Of a stretch of 64,000 bases of DNA, positions 8,695 through 17,255 are shown one piece after another. The notes under the pieces were generated by a model. It did not search any database. It saw only the letters and a list, made by a program, of their open reading frames with translations, and had not been told where the DNA came from. The translations under genes were made by a program, and so were the position numbers. The stretch's first letter is position 1. Each line of letters begins with the position of its first letter. Location of the stretch: NCBI RefSeq assembly GCF_963678865.1, contig NZ_OY787459.1, positions 214,501 through 278,500 of the forward strand, read 5' to 3'. Source of the stretch: Maridesulfovibrio sp. GTDB lineage: Bacteria; Desulfobacterota; Desulfovibrionia; Desulfovibrionales; Desulfovibrionaceae.

Positions 8695-8720
8695 AGCCCT
8701 CAAACTAACGAGGGCTTTTT
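8695..8720 (+). terminator. Rho-independent terminator of the unknown cargo gene
   Basis: GCCCTC (8696-8701) pairs with GAGGGC (8710-8715) and is followed by five T, 14 bases after the stop codon. Confidence 0.8.
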
Positions 8721-8749
8721 CATGGATTTGTATCAATTTTCATCCCAAC

Positions 8750-8770
8750 TGTGGGGGATAGTGTGGGGGA
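8750..8770 (+). repeat. Two TGTGGGGGA direct repeats near the tRNA-Arg 3' end
   Basis: TGTGGGGGA occurs at 8750-8758 and 8762-8770, twelve bases apart, about 60 bases from the 3' end of tRNA-Arg. Paired short repeats beside a tRNA are what an integrase arm-site region can look like. No integrase is present to support it. Confidence 0.3.
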
Positions 8771-8828
8771 CGGAAAACCAAAAGAAAAAGGGTTTACCTT
8801 CCGAAGAAGATAAACCCTGTAATTTCAG

Positions 8829-8905
8829 TGGCGGGGCAGGAAGGATTCGAACCCTCGGCCAACGGCTTAGAAGGCCGTTGCTCTATCCAACTGAGCTACT
8901 GCCCC
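8829..8905 (-). tRNA. tRNA-Arg (TCT)
   Basis: 77 bases with a seven-pair acceptor stem (GGGGCAG with CTGCCCC), D-stem GCTC/GAGC, anticodon loop CTTCTAA giving anticodon TCT, a GGTTCGAATCC T-loop and an encoded CCA. The accessory region 1-8828 ends at its 3' side, so it is the likely integration site of the mobile element. Confidence 0.95.
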
Positions 8906-8969
8906 GCTCGAGAGATGCTTATTTATACAAAGCGTACCTTACGGTCAAGTAAAAAAACAGGAAAATGTT

Positions 8970-10196
8970 TTGAAATTTAAAAATTTTGTAGAATTCAGTG
9001 CTTATCTGGATGATCTCGGTCTTTTTCATATGGATTTGAGTCTCGGCAGAATGGAGGGATTTGTCCATAACTGGGGTGGAAAATCCTGCTTTCCGGTTAT
9101 TCATGTGGTGGGGACTAATGGAAAAGGTTCAACCTCATCATATTTGACTTCTATCGCTTGTGAACACGGCTTGAAAGTCGGTACGTTTACATCTCCACAT
9201 TTTGTTACTCCCCGTGAGAGAATTACCTTTAACGGGGCAATGCTTTCCGAAGAGAAGTGGTGTGAGCTTGCTAATCAGGTGCTGGAAATCGCTCCGCAGG
9301 CAGGATTGACTTATTTTGAGTTGCTGACCTGTATGGCGCTGGTTGCCTTTAAAAATAATGGAGTTGACCTGGCAGTGATGGAAGCCGGACTGGGGGGACG
9401 TTTTGACGCAACCAATACTGTTGACCCGGACCTGACCGTATTTACTCCTATAGGGCTGGATCATGAAAAAGTGCTCGGGGCAACAATTGATCTTATCGCG
9501 GCTGATAAGGCTGATGCCATGCGCGAAAACGGCATCGCGATTACAGCTGTACAGGTCCCGGAAGCATCTACGGTTCTTGCTGCCCGTGCTGCGGCGTTGG
9601 GCTGTAAGCTTCACACTATTGATGATCTTGATCCTGTTGCGGACCTCAGGCCGAGTCTTGCCGGGGAACATCAGAGGGAAAATGCACAGCTTGCCGTTGC
9701 GGCCTGGAGGCTGTTTTGCAGGAAGTCCGGCGTTGAATTTAATGCTGATAAGGTGCGTAGCGGGGTGGCAAAAGCGTTTATTGCCGGAAGGCTGCAAATA
9801 GTTGATTCGGATAGAACTTATATTCTTGACGGGGCACACAATTCCCATGCATTTGATGCTCTTGAGGCCGAGTTGAAACACTCAGACGTTAAACCGGATG
9901 TTATTATTTTTTCCTGCATGAAGGATAAAAATCTCGGTCCGGTTAAGGAAACCCTCTTGCGTTTGACAGACGGAGCAGTAATTGCTTGCGGTATTGAGAA
10001 CAACGAGCGGGCGTATCCCTATAAAGAACTGGCCGAAGTTCTTGGAGAGCGGGTAAAAGCTGCGGCAAATATTGACGAAGCTCTTGCAATGCTTAATTCC
10101 GGTGATAGAACTGTTCTAATTTGCGGGTCCTTGTTTTTGCTGGCAGCTTTTTATACAAGATACCCAGAATTTTTAAGAATGCCTCCAGCAGCTTAA
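8970..10196 (+). CDS. folC: Folylpolyglutamate synthase / dihydrofolate synthase
   Basis: 408 residues of the Mur ligase-like family that adds glutamate to folates, and often to dihydropteroate, in the cytoplasm. Visible motifs are the P-loop VVGTNGKGSTSSYL near residue 46, FTSPHFVTPRERI, the AGLGGRFDATN loop near 141-151, an IGLDHEKVLG metal-site segment and the DGAHNSHAF motif of the C-terminal domain. The start is a TTG with AGGAAA upstream. The last five residues (MPPAA) and the stop are encoded by the left border of a dispersed intergenic repeat, so the C-terminus has been shaped by that element. selA follows at once on the same strand. Confidence 0.93.
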   Translation: MKFKNFVEFSAYLDDLGLFHMDLSLGRMEGFVHNWGGKSCFPVIHVVGTNGKGSTSSYLTSIACEHGLKVGTFTSPHFVTPRERITFNGAMLSEEKWCELANQVLEIAPQAGLTYFELLTCMALVAFKNNGVDLAVMEAGLGGRFDATNTVDPDLTVFTPIGLDHEKVLGATIDLIAADKADAMRENGIAITAVQVPEASTVLAARAAALGCKLHTIDDLDPVADLRPSLAGEHQRENAQLAVAAWRLFCRKSGVEFNADKVRSGVAKAFIAGRLQIVDSDRTYILDGAHNSHAFDALEAELKHSDVKPDVIIFSCMKDKNLGPVKETLLRLTDGAVIACGIENNERAYPYKELAEVLGERVKAAANIDEALAMLNSGDRTVLICGSLFLLAAFYTRYPEFLRMPPAA

Positions 10197-10240
10197 ACCC
10201 TTTATGGAAAAGGGCCTGAAAATTCCCCAAAACTTTTTTG
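10179..10240 (+). repeat. Dispersed palindromic repeat, B-type core (overlaps folC stop)
   Basis: The border ATGCCTCCAGCAGC is followed by a degenerate TTAAACCCTTT...AAAGGGCCT palindrome and an AATTCCCCAAAACTTTT tail. It matches, in opposite orientation, the copies at 13298-13372 and 36860-36927. Confidence 0.6.
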
Positions 10241-10328
10241 GTTTATATCTGGCTGAAGTTCGAACGAGATGTCTTTCGTATCAGCCCAGAGCGGGATGTT
10301 GTTGGCGGCTTCAAATTTTGGAGGCATT

Positions 10329-11729
10329 TTGTCCAATTTATTTAAATATCTGCCCTCTGTTGACTCTGTATTGACCCGTCTTGAAGATGAAGGTGTCATA
10401 GATGGATTGCCGAGGACCCTTTCCCGTGATCTGGTTAACGGTTTTCTCGATGTTTGCCGTGAAGAAATCAAGGGCGGAATCATTACTGAAGAAAAACAAC
10501 TTTCGGCGGATGTTCTTTTTCCGCGTCTGACCTGCCATGTGCGGGCCGGTGCCAAGCCTCATTTCAGGCGGGTGCTTAATGCGACCGGGGTGGTTGTGCA
10601 TACCAATCTCGGGAGATCGCTGCTGGCGGAGTCTGCCGTAAGGGCCGTTACCGAGGCTTGCGCCTGTTATTCCAACCTTGAGTTCGACCTTAATACCGGG
10701 GAGCGGGGCAGTCGTTACAGCCATGTGGAAAAATTAATCTGTGAGATTACGGGGGCCGAAGCTGCTCTGGTGGTCAACAACAACGCATCGGCAGTGCTGA
10801 TTACCCTTGAAACTCTTGCCAAAGGACGTGAGGCTATCGTCTCGCGGGGCCAATTGGTCGAGATAGGAGGATCATTTCGTATCCCGGATGTTATGAGCAA
10901 AAGTGGGGCTTTTTTGCGTGAAGTGGGAGCGACCAATCGCACACACCTCCATGATTATGAGAATGCCATCAATGAAGAGACTGCGTTACTCATGAAGGTT
11001 CACACTTCCAATTTCCGGGTTATTGGTTTTACCAAGGAAGTTTCCGGCGGAGAACTTGCTGAACTGGGCCGCAAGCATGGTCTTCCTGTCTATGAAGATC
11101 TCGGCAGCGGTAATTTGACCAATTTTTCAGGGTTGGGACTGATGCGAGAACCCACGGTGCAGGAGGTTGTGTCCGAAGATGTGGACGTGGTTTCATTCTC
11201 TGGTGACAAAGTTCTCGGCGGACCGCAGGCTGGAATAATTGTCGGCAAAAAAAAATATATTGATGCAATCAAGAAAAATCCGCTCAACCGGGCGGTGCGT
11301 ATCGACAAGATGACCCTCGCAGCCCTTGAAGCAACCTTGCGGCTGTATCTTGATCCGGAAACAGCCAAACGTGAAGTGCCGACAGTTCGTATGATTACCG
11401 AGCAGCCTGAGAATCTTAAAAAGCAGGCCCAGGCATTAGCCCGTACATTGCGCCGTGGATTGTCTGAAACTGCTAAGATCGGCATTCGTGAGGGTGTTTC
11501 CCGTGTCGGCGGTGGAGCTTTTCCAGAGCAGGACTTAAAAACTTTTCTGGTGACCGTGGTGCCGGAAGGTAAAGTAACAGTTGAAGAATTAAAGGAAAAA
11601 CTTCTTTCAACAGAGCCCCCGCTGGTGGGGCGCATTGAAGAAGACGCATTCTGCCTTGACCCAAGAACGCTTGCCCGCGAAGAATATAAACTTTGCGCTG
11701 AAGCACTACATCAAGTTCTAGAAGGATAA
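10329..11729 (+). CDS. selA: L-seryl-tRNA(Sec) selenium transferase (selenocysteine synthase)
   Basis: 466 residues from a TTG start at 10329, chosen because GGAGG lies five bases upstream and the protein then begins SNLFKYLPSVDSVL like other SelA. An in-frame ATG at 10269 would add 20 residues without a ribosome site. SelA is a PLP enzyme converting seryl-tRNA(Sec) to selenocysteinyl-tRNA using selenophosphate. The PLP lysine is K294 in SFSGDKVLGGPQAGI. TGVVVHTNLGRS, EIGGSFRIPDVM and MKVHTSNFRV are family signatures. It lies upstream of an M18 peptidase and selB. With selB it implies the organism makes selenoproteins; selC was not seen here. Confidence 0.95.
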   Translation: MSNLFKYLPSVDSVLTRLEDEGVIDGLPRTLSRDLVNGFLDVCREEIKGGIITEEKQLSADVLFPRLTCHVRAGAKPHFRRVLNATGVVVHTNLGRSLLAESAVRAVTEACACYSNLEFDLNTGERGSRYSHVEKLICEITGAEAALVVNNNASAVLITLETLAKGREAIVSRGQLVEIGGSFRIPDVMSKSGAFLREVGATNRTHLHDYENAINEETALLMKVHTSNFRVIGFTKEVSGGELAELGRKHGLPVYEDLGSGNLTNFSGLGLMREPTVQEVVSEDVDVVSFSGDKVLGGPQAGIIVGKKKYIDAIKKNPLNRAVRIDKMTLAALEATLRLYLDPETAKREVPTVRMITEQPENLKKQAQALARTLRRGLSETAKIGIREGVSRVGGGAFPEQDLKTFLVTVVPEGKVTVEELKEKLLSTEPPLVGRIEEDAFCLDPRTLAREEYKLCAEALHQVLEG

Positions 11730-11735
11730 TGGTAT

Positions 11736-13124
11736 ATGAATAAACAACTCGAACATGAACCTAAAAGCTGCTGGGAAATTTTTAAAGACGAAGAACACCA
11801 GCAGGCTATGGATGATCTCGCAGCCCGTTACATCGATTTCCTGAGTCGCTGTAAAACAGAACGTGAAACCATTAAATACGTCGAAGACAGGCTTCGTGAA
11901 GAAGGATTTGAAGATTATCTCGGCGCGGACCAGTGCTTCCGTTCCTTTAGGGATAAGACAATTTTTATTGCCCGTAAGGGTAAAAATCCCCTTTCAGATG
12001 GTTTCCGTCTGGTAGGCGCGCATGCTGATACCCCCCGGCTCGATTTTAAGCAGCACCCCCTGTATGAAGATCTGGGCATGTCTATGGCCAAAACTCATTA
12101 TTATGGCGGTATCCGTAAATATCAATGGCTGGCACGTCCTCTTTCCCTGCACGGTGTAGTGGTTAAGGCCGACGGTACCAAAGTTGATGTTGTGATTGGC
12201 GAGGATGCTGATGATCCGGTCCTTTCCATTCTCGATCTGTTGCCGCATCTTGCTTATAAGCAGGTGGAAAAGAAGGTCAGTGACGCTTTTGAAGCAGAGA
12301 AACTGAATATTCTCATGGGGCACTCCATGTCTTTTACCAAAGATGAGGATGATGAAGATGAGTGCGAAGACAAACCTTCGGTAAAACGTAAGCTCTTGGA
12401 ACTTCTTAACGATAAATACGGCATAGTGGAAGAAGACCTGTTTAGTGCTGAAATGCATATTGTACCAGCAGGACCGGCCCGTTATGTAGGATTGGATAAG
12501 TCCGTTGTCGGCGGATATGGTCAGGATGACCGTTCCTGCGTTTTTCTCGCTCTGGAAGCTTTTCTGAATGCCCCTGAACCGGATCACGCCCAGATTGTGC
12601 TTTTCTACGATAAGGAAGAGATCGGCTCGGAAGGGTCCACCGGTGCCAAGTCTCTCTTTTTTGAGTACTGCCTTGAAGATTTGATCGAAGCATGGGAACC
12701 CAATGCCAAGATGTCTCGGGTAATGATGGCAGGAAAAGCCCTTTCTACTGATGTTCATGCAGCAATCGATCCTGATTATCAGGATGTTCATGAAAAGCTT
12801 AACTCTGCATATCTTGGGTACGGCCCTTGTTTCTGCAAATTTACCGGACATCGCGGTAAAGTAGGGGCGAACGATGCTCACCCTGAGTTCGTTGCATGGC
12901 TTCGTAATATTCTCAATGAAGCCGGGGCTCCGTGGCAGATGGCCGAGCTGGGTAAAGTTGACCTTGGCGGCGGCGGTACTGTCGCTAAATTCCTTGCCCT
13001 TTATGGTATGGATGTAATCGATTTCGGACCTCCGGTGCTCTCAATGCATAGTCCCTTCGAGCTGACCAGTAAGGCTGACTTGTATGCTACTGAACTGGCT
13101 TTCAGGACTTTTCTAAAGAACTAA
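11736..13124 (+). CDS. M18-family metalloaminopeptidase (aspartyl aminopeptidase-like)
   Basis: 462 residues of the M18 family of cytoplasmic, dodecameric, two-metal aminopeptidases. Metal-ligand and catalytic motifs are visible in order: VGAHADTPRLD (His ligand and catalytic Asp), GGYGQDDRSC (bridging Asp), FYDKEEIGSEGSTGA (catalytic and ligand Glu), ALSTDVHAA (Asp ligand) and VLSMHSPFE (His ligand). The length fits bacterial members. It begins six bases after the selA stop, so it is probably in one operon with selA, and selB follows after a repeat-filled gap. A link to selenocysteine biology is not implied by the family. Peptide recycling is the usual role. Confidence 0.9.
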   Translation: MNKQLEHEPKSCWEIFKDEEHQQAMDDLAARYIDFLSRCKTERETIKYVEDRLREEGFEDYLGADQCFRSFRDKTIFIARKGKNPLSDGFRLVGAHADTPRLDFKQHPLYEDLGMSMAKTHYYGGIRKYQWLARPLSLHGVVVKADGTKVDVVIGEDADDPVLSILDLLPHLAYKQVEKKVSDAFEAEKLNILMGHSMSFTKDEDDEDECEDKPSVKRKLLELLNDKYGIVEEDLFSAEMHIVPAGPARYVGLDKSVVGGYGQDDRSCVFLALEAFLNAPEPDHAQIVLFYDKEEIGSEGSTGAKSLFFEYCLEDLIEAWEPNAKMSRVMMAGKALSTDVHAAIDPDYQDVHEKLNSAYLGYGPCFCKFTGHRGKVGANDAHPEFVAWLRNILNEAGAPWQMAELGKVDLGGGGTVAKFLALYGMDVIDFGPPVLSMHSPFELTSKADLYATELAFRTFLKN

Positions 13125-13159
13125 TTTGATGCGCTTTGCGCCTTAAGAATTGAAATATT

Positions 13160-13250
13160 ATGCCTCCGGCGGCTGGGGAAGGGAAACTTTTGCATAAGTT
13201 TCCCTTCCTCAGACCCCATCCCTTCAAAATCTTTTAATATGCTTCGCATT
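13160..13250 (+). repeat. Dispersed palindromic repeat, A-type core
   Basis: The border ATGCCTCCGGCGGC leads into a long hairpin (TGGGGAAGG...CTTTTGC arm inverted as ...CCTTCCTCA), then GACCCCATCCCTTCAAAA and a tail ending ATGCTTCGCAT. Near-identical copies lie at 44784-44872 (inverted) and 57504-57596. Confidence 0.8.
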
Positions 13251-13297
13251 CAACTTGAAAAAGGCGACTTTCGAATAAACAGTTGGTCAAGCTTAAA

Positions 13298-13372
13298 TAA
13301 AAGGTTTTGGGATTCTTAAACTCTTTTGCAAAAGGGTTTAAGGCTCCCGGCAGGGTCGCCGAAGGCATTCCC
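13298..13372 (-). repeat. Dispersed palindromic repeat, B-type core
   Basis: AAAAGGTTTTGGGATTCTTAA leads into the palindrome AAACTCTTTTGC/AAAAGGGTTT and ends at GTCGCCGAAGGCATTCC. It shares outer borders with the A-type copy 50 bases to the left but has a different hairpin. It ends about 13 bases before selB. Confidence 0.7.
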
Positions 13373-13385
13373 AAAAGGAGCGTAA

Positions 13386-15293
13386 ATGCCCGTAGTTATG
13401 GGAACTGCCGGTCATATTGACCATGGTAAGACCAGCCTGATCAAGGCATTGACTGGAACTGACTGCGACCGTCTGGCCGAGGAAAAGAAGCGTGGCATCA
13501 CCATTGAACTGGGGTTCGCAAGCCTTGATCTCGGCGGTGATGAACAGCTGAGTATTATTGATGTTCCGGGCCATGAAAAATTTGTGAAAAATATGGTTGC
13601 CGGGGCTGCGGGTATTGATTTTGTGCTGCTGGTCATAGCCGCAGATGAGGGAGTAATGCCCCAGACCCGTGAACATCTGGAAATCTGTACCTTGCTTGGT
13701 ATTGAAAAAGGTTTCGTTGTCCTGACCAAGTCCGATATGGTCGATGAAGAATGGATGGAATTGGTTCAGGAAGATGTGCGGGAATTTTTAGCATCGAGCT
13801 TTCTGGCTGAGGCCCCTATCCTTGCTGTTTCCTCACATACCGGACAGGGGTTGGATGAATTGCGCGGCGAGATTGCTAGTTTTATGAAAGATTTCTCTCC
13901 GAAACGCAGGACCGACCTTGCTCGTTTGCCCGTGGATCGTGTTTTTACCATGAAAGGACACGGCACGGTTGTAACCGGGACTTTGATTTCCGGGCAGCTG
14001 TCTGTAGGGGATGATGTTGTGCTTTATCCCAAGCTGACTGAAACAAAGGTTCGTAGCCTGCAATCGCACGGGGTTTCTGTAGAGAGCGCCCCGGCCGGAC
14101 GCAGGACAGCCATAAATCTGCACGGCGTTGAAGTCGAAGATATTGAGCGTGGTGAAATTTTGGGGCGACCGGGAACGCTTTTCCCATCCAAGGTTTGGGA
14201 TGTGGAATTGACCTGTCTTCCGTCGTCACCGAAAAGTTTGAAACACCGAAAGGAAGTTCATTTCCACCACGGCTCTAAAGAAGTTATGGCCAAGGTTTAT
14301 TTTCTGGACCGCGAAAAACTTGAAAAGGGCGAACGGGCAGTCTGTCAGATCCGTTTTGATAAACCCATGACAGGGGTTTACGGAGACCGTGTGGTGCTGC
14401 GTTCTTTTTCCCCGTTGCGTACCATTGCCGGGGGCAGCATCATCAATCCGCTGGGTCGCAAGGTGAAACGCTTTTCTGATGATGTAAAGCGTCTGGAGTC
14501 GCTCATTGCTGCCGAGCCTGAAGAATTGGTTTTGACCCAGCTTGATCTGGCTGGAAGAACGGGACTTACTTTTCAGGAACTTTCCATTTTGAGTAATGTG
14601 GCCTCAAAACCTTTGGAGAAAATGCTGCAGAGCATGGGCGGGCAGCAGAAAATTTTCTTGTACGACAAGGAAAACCGCAGCTACGTTTCCGGCACTCATT
14701 ACGAAGATCTTGTGCAGGGATTACTGAATCACCTCGAGGAATTTCATCGGAATGAACCTATGAAGCCGGGGGTTTCTCGCGGGGAGATCGGTTCTACCTA
14801 TGGAAAAGGGCTGCCGGAAAAGCTGTTCCATTCCATTGTAGAACGTTTGCTCAAGAAAGAGGAACTCGTGGCCGAACAGGAAATTTTGCATCTGCCCGGT
14901 CATAAAGTCTCTCTTGCTTCGGACCAGCAGAAGCTGCGTGATACCCTGATGGCTACCTATGAGGAGGGAGGGCTGACCCCTCCCAATTTAAAAGATGTTC
15001 TCGATCCTCTTGGACTTGTCTTTAAGGAAGCTACCCCGGTCTATAGGCTCCTGCAGGATGAAGGACTGCTGGTAAGGATCAAGGAAGATATGTATTTCGC
15101 CAAGTCTGCAGTTGAAGGTTTGCAGAAGAAACTCGAGGCTTACTTTGCGGAAAATGAAGAACTCGGGCCGCAGGATTTTAAGGCTTTGGTCGGTTTGTCT
15201 CGAAAATTTTCCATTCCGCTGTTGGAGTACATGGATAAAGAGAAGATAACCATCAGAGTCGGTGATAAGCGCAGGTTGCGTAGACAGAATTGA
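13386..15293 (+). CDS. selB: Selenocysteine-specific translation elongation factor
   Basis: 635 residues; AAAGGAG precedes the ATG. SelB is an EF-Tu-like GTPase that brings selenocysteinyl-tRNA to UGA codons marked by a SECIS hairpin. GTPase motifs are GHIDHGKTS (8-16), the DVPGHE G3 box near 60-65, and LTKSD near 117. Two beta-barrel domains follow, and from about residue 350 the C-terminal winged-helix repeats that bind the SECIS RNA (for example [16 protein letters not shown]). The length matches bacterial SelB. It is the partner of selA upstream. A terminator follows 10 bases after the stop. Confidence 0.96.
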   Translation: MPVVMGTAGHIDHGKTSLIKALTGTDCDRLAEEKKRGITIELGFASLDLGGDEQLSIIDVPGHEKFVKNMVAGAAGIDFVLLVIAADEGVMPQTREHLEICTLLGIEKGFVVLTKSDMVDEEWMELVQEDVREFLASSFLAEAPILAVSSHTGQGLDELRGEIASFMKDFSPKRRTDLARLPVDRVFTMKGHGTVVTGTLISGQLSVGDDVVLYPKLTETKVRSLQSHGVSVESAPAGRRTAINLHGVEVEDIERGEILGRPGTLFPSKVWDVELTCLPSSPKSLKHRKEVHFHHGSKEVMAKVYFLDREKLEKGERAVCQIRFDKPMTGVYGDRVVLRSFSPLRTIAGGSIINPLGRKVKRFSDDVKRLESLIAAEPEELVLTQLDLAGRTGLTFQELSILSNVASKPLEKMLQSMGGQQKIFLYDKENRSYVSGTHYEDLVQGLLNHLEEFHRNEPMKPGVSRGEIGSTYGKGLPEKLFHSIVERLLKKEELVAEQEILHLPGHKVSLASDQQKLRDTLMATYEEGGLTPPNLKDVLDPLGLVFKEATPVYRLLQDEGLLVRIKEDMYFAKSAVEGLQKKLEAYFAENEELGPQDFKALVGLSRKFSIPLLEYMDKEKITIRVGDKRRLRRQN

Positions 15294-15302
15294 TTTAAGT
15301 TG

Positions 15303-15335
15303 AAAGCCCGGATTCATGTGAGTCCGGGCTTTTTT
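15303..15335 (+). terminator. Terminator of selB
   Basis: AAAGCCCGGA and TCCGGGCTTT form the stem, followed by a run of T, directly after the selB stop. Confidence 0.88.
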
Positions 15336-15433
15336 GCGTCTTTATCTGGCTGAGACCGGTTTAAGGGGAGTCCATGCAGGATGAACTTTCAACCTGATTT
15401 GGGAATTTTAATTTTCCGGGGACAGAAAAGAAA

Positions 15434-15460
15434 AAAGACCGGAAAATTTCCGGTCTTTTT
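15434..15460 (-). terminator. Bidirectional terminator after the tRNA-His pair
   Basis: AAAGACCGGAAA and TTTCCGGTCTTT form a symmetric stem with A-run on the left and T-run on the right. It lies just 3' of the minus-strand tRNA-His genes and can stop transcription from either side. Confidence 0.8.
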
Positions 15461-15466
15461 AAAATA

Positions 15467-15542
15467 TGGGGTGAGTGAAGGGACTTGAACCCTCGGCCAC
15501 TTGGGCCACAACCAAGTGCTCTACCAACTGAGCTACACCCAC
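15467..15542 (-). tRNA. tRNA-His (GTG), copy 1
   Basis: Acceptor GTGGGTG pairs with CACTCAC, anticodon loop TTGTGGC gives GTG, and CCA is encoded. The base before position 1 is G and the discriminator is C, giving the G-1:C73 pair that identifies tRNA-His (G-1 is the complement of base 15543). Confidence 0.95.
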
Positions 15543-15586
15543 CTTAAGAAAGGGGTCAGGGATTCCTGATCCCTAGAGATGTCAAA

Positions 15587-15662
15587 TGGGGTGAGTGAAG
15601 GGACTTGAACCCTCGGCCACTTGGGCCACAACCAAGTGCTCTACCAACTGAGCTACACCCAC
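15587..15662 (-). tRNA. tRNA-His (GTG), copy 2
   Basis: Identical to the copy 120 bases to the left, including the G-1 position (base 15663) and encoded CCA. It is upstream of copy 1 on the minus strand, and both are probably processed from one transcript. Confidence 0.95.
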
Positions 15663-15663
15663 C

Positions 15664-15989
15664 GCGTGTGAGAGGTGTGTTTAACTAAGCTGGGTGCGAT
15701 GGTCAAGAAGTTTTTGTAAAAAAGGTGTTTTTTTTTGTATTCGGCAAAGCTCACAAGTAAAAGAGATGATTAACTTGTTTATAAAACGGCATTTTGCTCT
15801 TAATAAAAAAATAGGTTAAGCGCAGTCTTCACTAAATAGTCATTTTGTGCCACAAATGTTTTTGTTGTTTTTTGTTCATGAAAGTAATCAGGGGTCGCGG
15901 AAAGGCATGTCTTTTCACCGGGTTGCCGGACGTTGATATCTAGTTGTTGACGTTGGTAGCTTATTACCTGATAAGTATAAGGATTTAAG
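15664..15989. promoter_or_regulatory. AT-rich intergenic region with a likely murA promoter
   Basis: There is no gene here. Much of it is A/T runs. Towards its right end TTGACG (15948-15953) lies 17 bases before ATAAGT (15971-15976), a plausible sigma-70 promoter for murA. The left part probably holds the promoter of the minus-strand tRNA-His pair. Confidence 0.4.
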
Positions 15990-17243
15990 ATGGATAAATT
16001 AGTTATTGAAGGTGGGGTTCCCCTTAATGGTCCGATCAGAGTCAGTGGCTCAAAGAATGCAGCACTGCCCATCCTGTTGGCTTGTATTTTGCCCGAAGGA
16101 CCGGTTTGTCTCAGCAATGTTCCCCGTTTGAGAGATATTCATACCACACTTAAGCTGCTTGATATTCTGGGCTGTGAGACTTCCTTTGACGGTAATACCG
16201 TATGCAGCGAAGTTAAAGACTTGAAGATTGAGGCCCCGTATGATCTGGTCAAAACCATGCGCGCCTCCGTGCTTTGTCTTGGTCCTTTGCTGGCCTTAAA
16301 AGGTGAGGCCAAGGTTGCTCTGCCCGGCGGATGTGCAATCGGTGCTCGTCCCGTTGATCTGCATTTGAGCGCATTTGAACAGATGGGCGCAACATTTGAT
16401 CTCGATTCCGGTTACATACATGGCAGATGCGATAAACTTAAAGGCGCACACATTCACTTTGATTTCCCTACTGTCGGCGGTACCGAGAACGTGCTCATGG
16501 CTGCAGCTCTTGCTGAAGGTGAAACAATTATCGAAAACGCAGCCCGTGAGCCCGAAGTTGTGGATCTTGCCAGATTTCTGATTGCCTGCGGGGCGAAAAT
16601 TTCCGGGCATGGGACCAGCATAATTACCGTGCAGGGCGTTTCTTCGCTCAAAGGGTGCAATTACAAGGTTATGCCTGATCGCATTGAAGCCGGAACCTAC
16701 ATGGTTGCCGCTGCAATGACCGATGGAGAGCTCTTGATTCAGGATTGCCCGTTTCAGGAGCTGGACTCCGTTGTTTACAAGATGCGCAAAATGGGCGTCT
16801 GGTTGGAGGAGGAAGATGGCGGAGTTCGCGTTCGCCGTACCAACGGCCTGATTTCAGGAGTGGATATCACCACCCAGCCCTATCCGGGATTTCCCACAGA
16901 CATGCAGGCCCAGCTCATGACCCTGATGTGCCTTTCAAACGGTGCCGGGACCATTGAAGAAAAGATTTTTGAAAACCGTTTCATGCATGTACAGGAACTT
17001 GTGCGCATGGGGGCGAATATCAAGCTCAAAGGACGCACGGCCATGATTCGTGGCGTTGATAAGCTCACCGGTGCTCCGGTCATGGCTTCGGATCTGCGGG
17101 CCAGTGCTTCTCTTGTGGTTGCCGGACTGGCTGCTTTCGGGCGTACTGATGTGCAACGTATCTATCATCTTGATCGTGGATATGAAAAATTGGAAGATAA
17201 GCTTTCCGCTGTGGGCGCGAGGGTCTGGCGCGAGAAAGAGTAG
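15990..17243 (+). CDS. murA: UDP-N-acetylglucosamine 1-carboxyvinyltransferase
   Basis: 417 residues. This cytoplasmic enzyme does the first committed step of peptidoglycan synthesis, moving enolpyruvate from PEP to UDP-GlcNAc. The N-terminus MDKLVIEGG and [13 protein letters not shown] are family hallmarks, and the catalytic, fosfomycin-reactive Cys is C115 in [23 protein letters not shown] and the [15 protein letters not shown] segment are also typical. comEC begins 13 bases after its stop on the same strand, so the two probably share a transcript. Because C115 is present, the enzyme should be fosfomycin-sensitive in principle. Confidence 0.97.
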   Translation: MDKLVIEGGVPLNGPIRVSGSKNAALPILLACILPEGPVCLSNVPRLRDIHTTLKLLDILGCETSFDGNTVCSEVKDLKIEAPYDLVKTMRASVLCLGPLLALKGEAKVALPGGCAIGARPVDLHLSAFEQMGATFDLDSGYIHGRCDKLKGAHIHFDFPTVGGTENVLMAAALAEGETIIENAAREPEVVDLARFLIACGAKISGHGTSIITVQGVSSLKGCNYKVMPDRIEAGTYMVAAAMTDGELLIQDCPFQELDSVVYKMRKMGVWLEEEDGGVRVRRTNGLISGVDITTQPYPGFPTDMQAQLMTLMCLSNGAGTIEEKIFENRFMHVQELVRMGANIKLKGRTAMIRGVDKLTGAPVMASDLRASASLVVAGLAAFGRTDVQRIYHLDRGYEKLEDKLSAVGARVWREKE

Positions 17244-17255
17244 CCGTTTCATTTC

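Noticed and set aside
13125-13385. selC (tRNA-Sec) between the M18 peptidase gene and selB
   Set aside because: The gap is entirely made of the dispersed repeats; no 90-100 base tRNA fold with a TCA anticodon is visible.
10202-13676. Long minus-strand open frames across selA, the M18 peptidase and selB
   Set aside because: They mirror the codon pattern of the real genes on the other strand, lack ribosome sites and show no domain pattern.
15467-15663. The tRNA-His duplication as an attachment-site duplication of a mobile element
   Set aside because: Full-length identical copies only 44 bases apart with nothing between them fit simple tandem gene duplication better.
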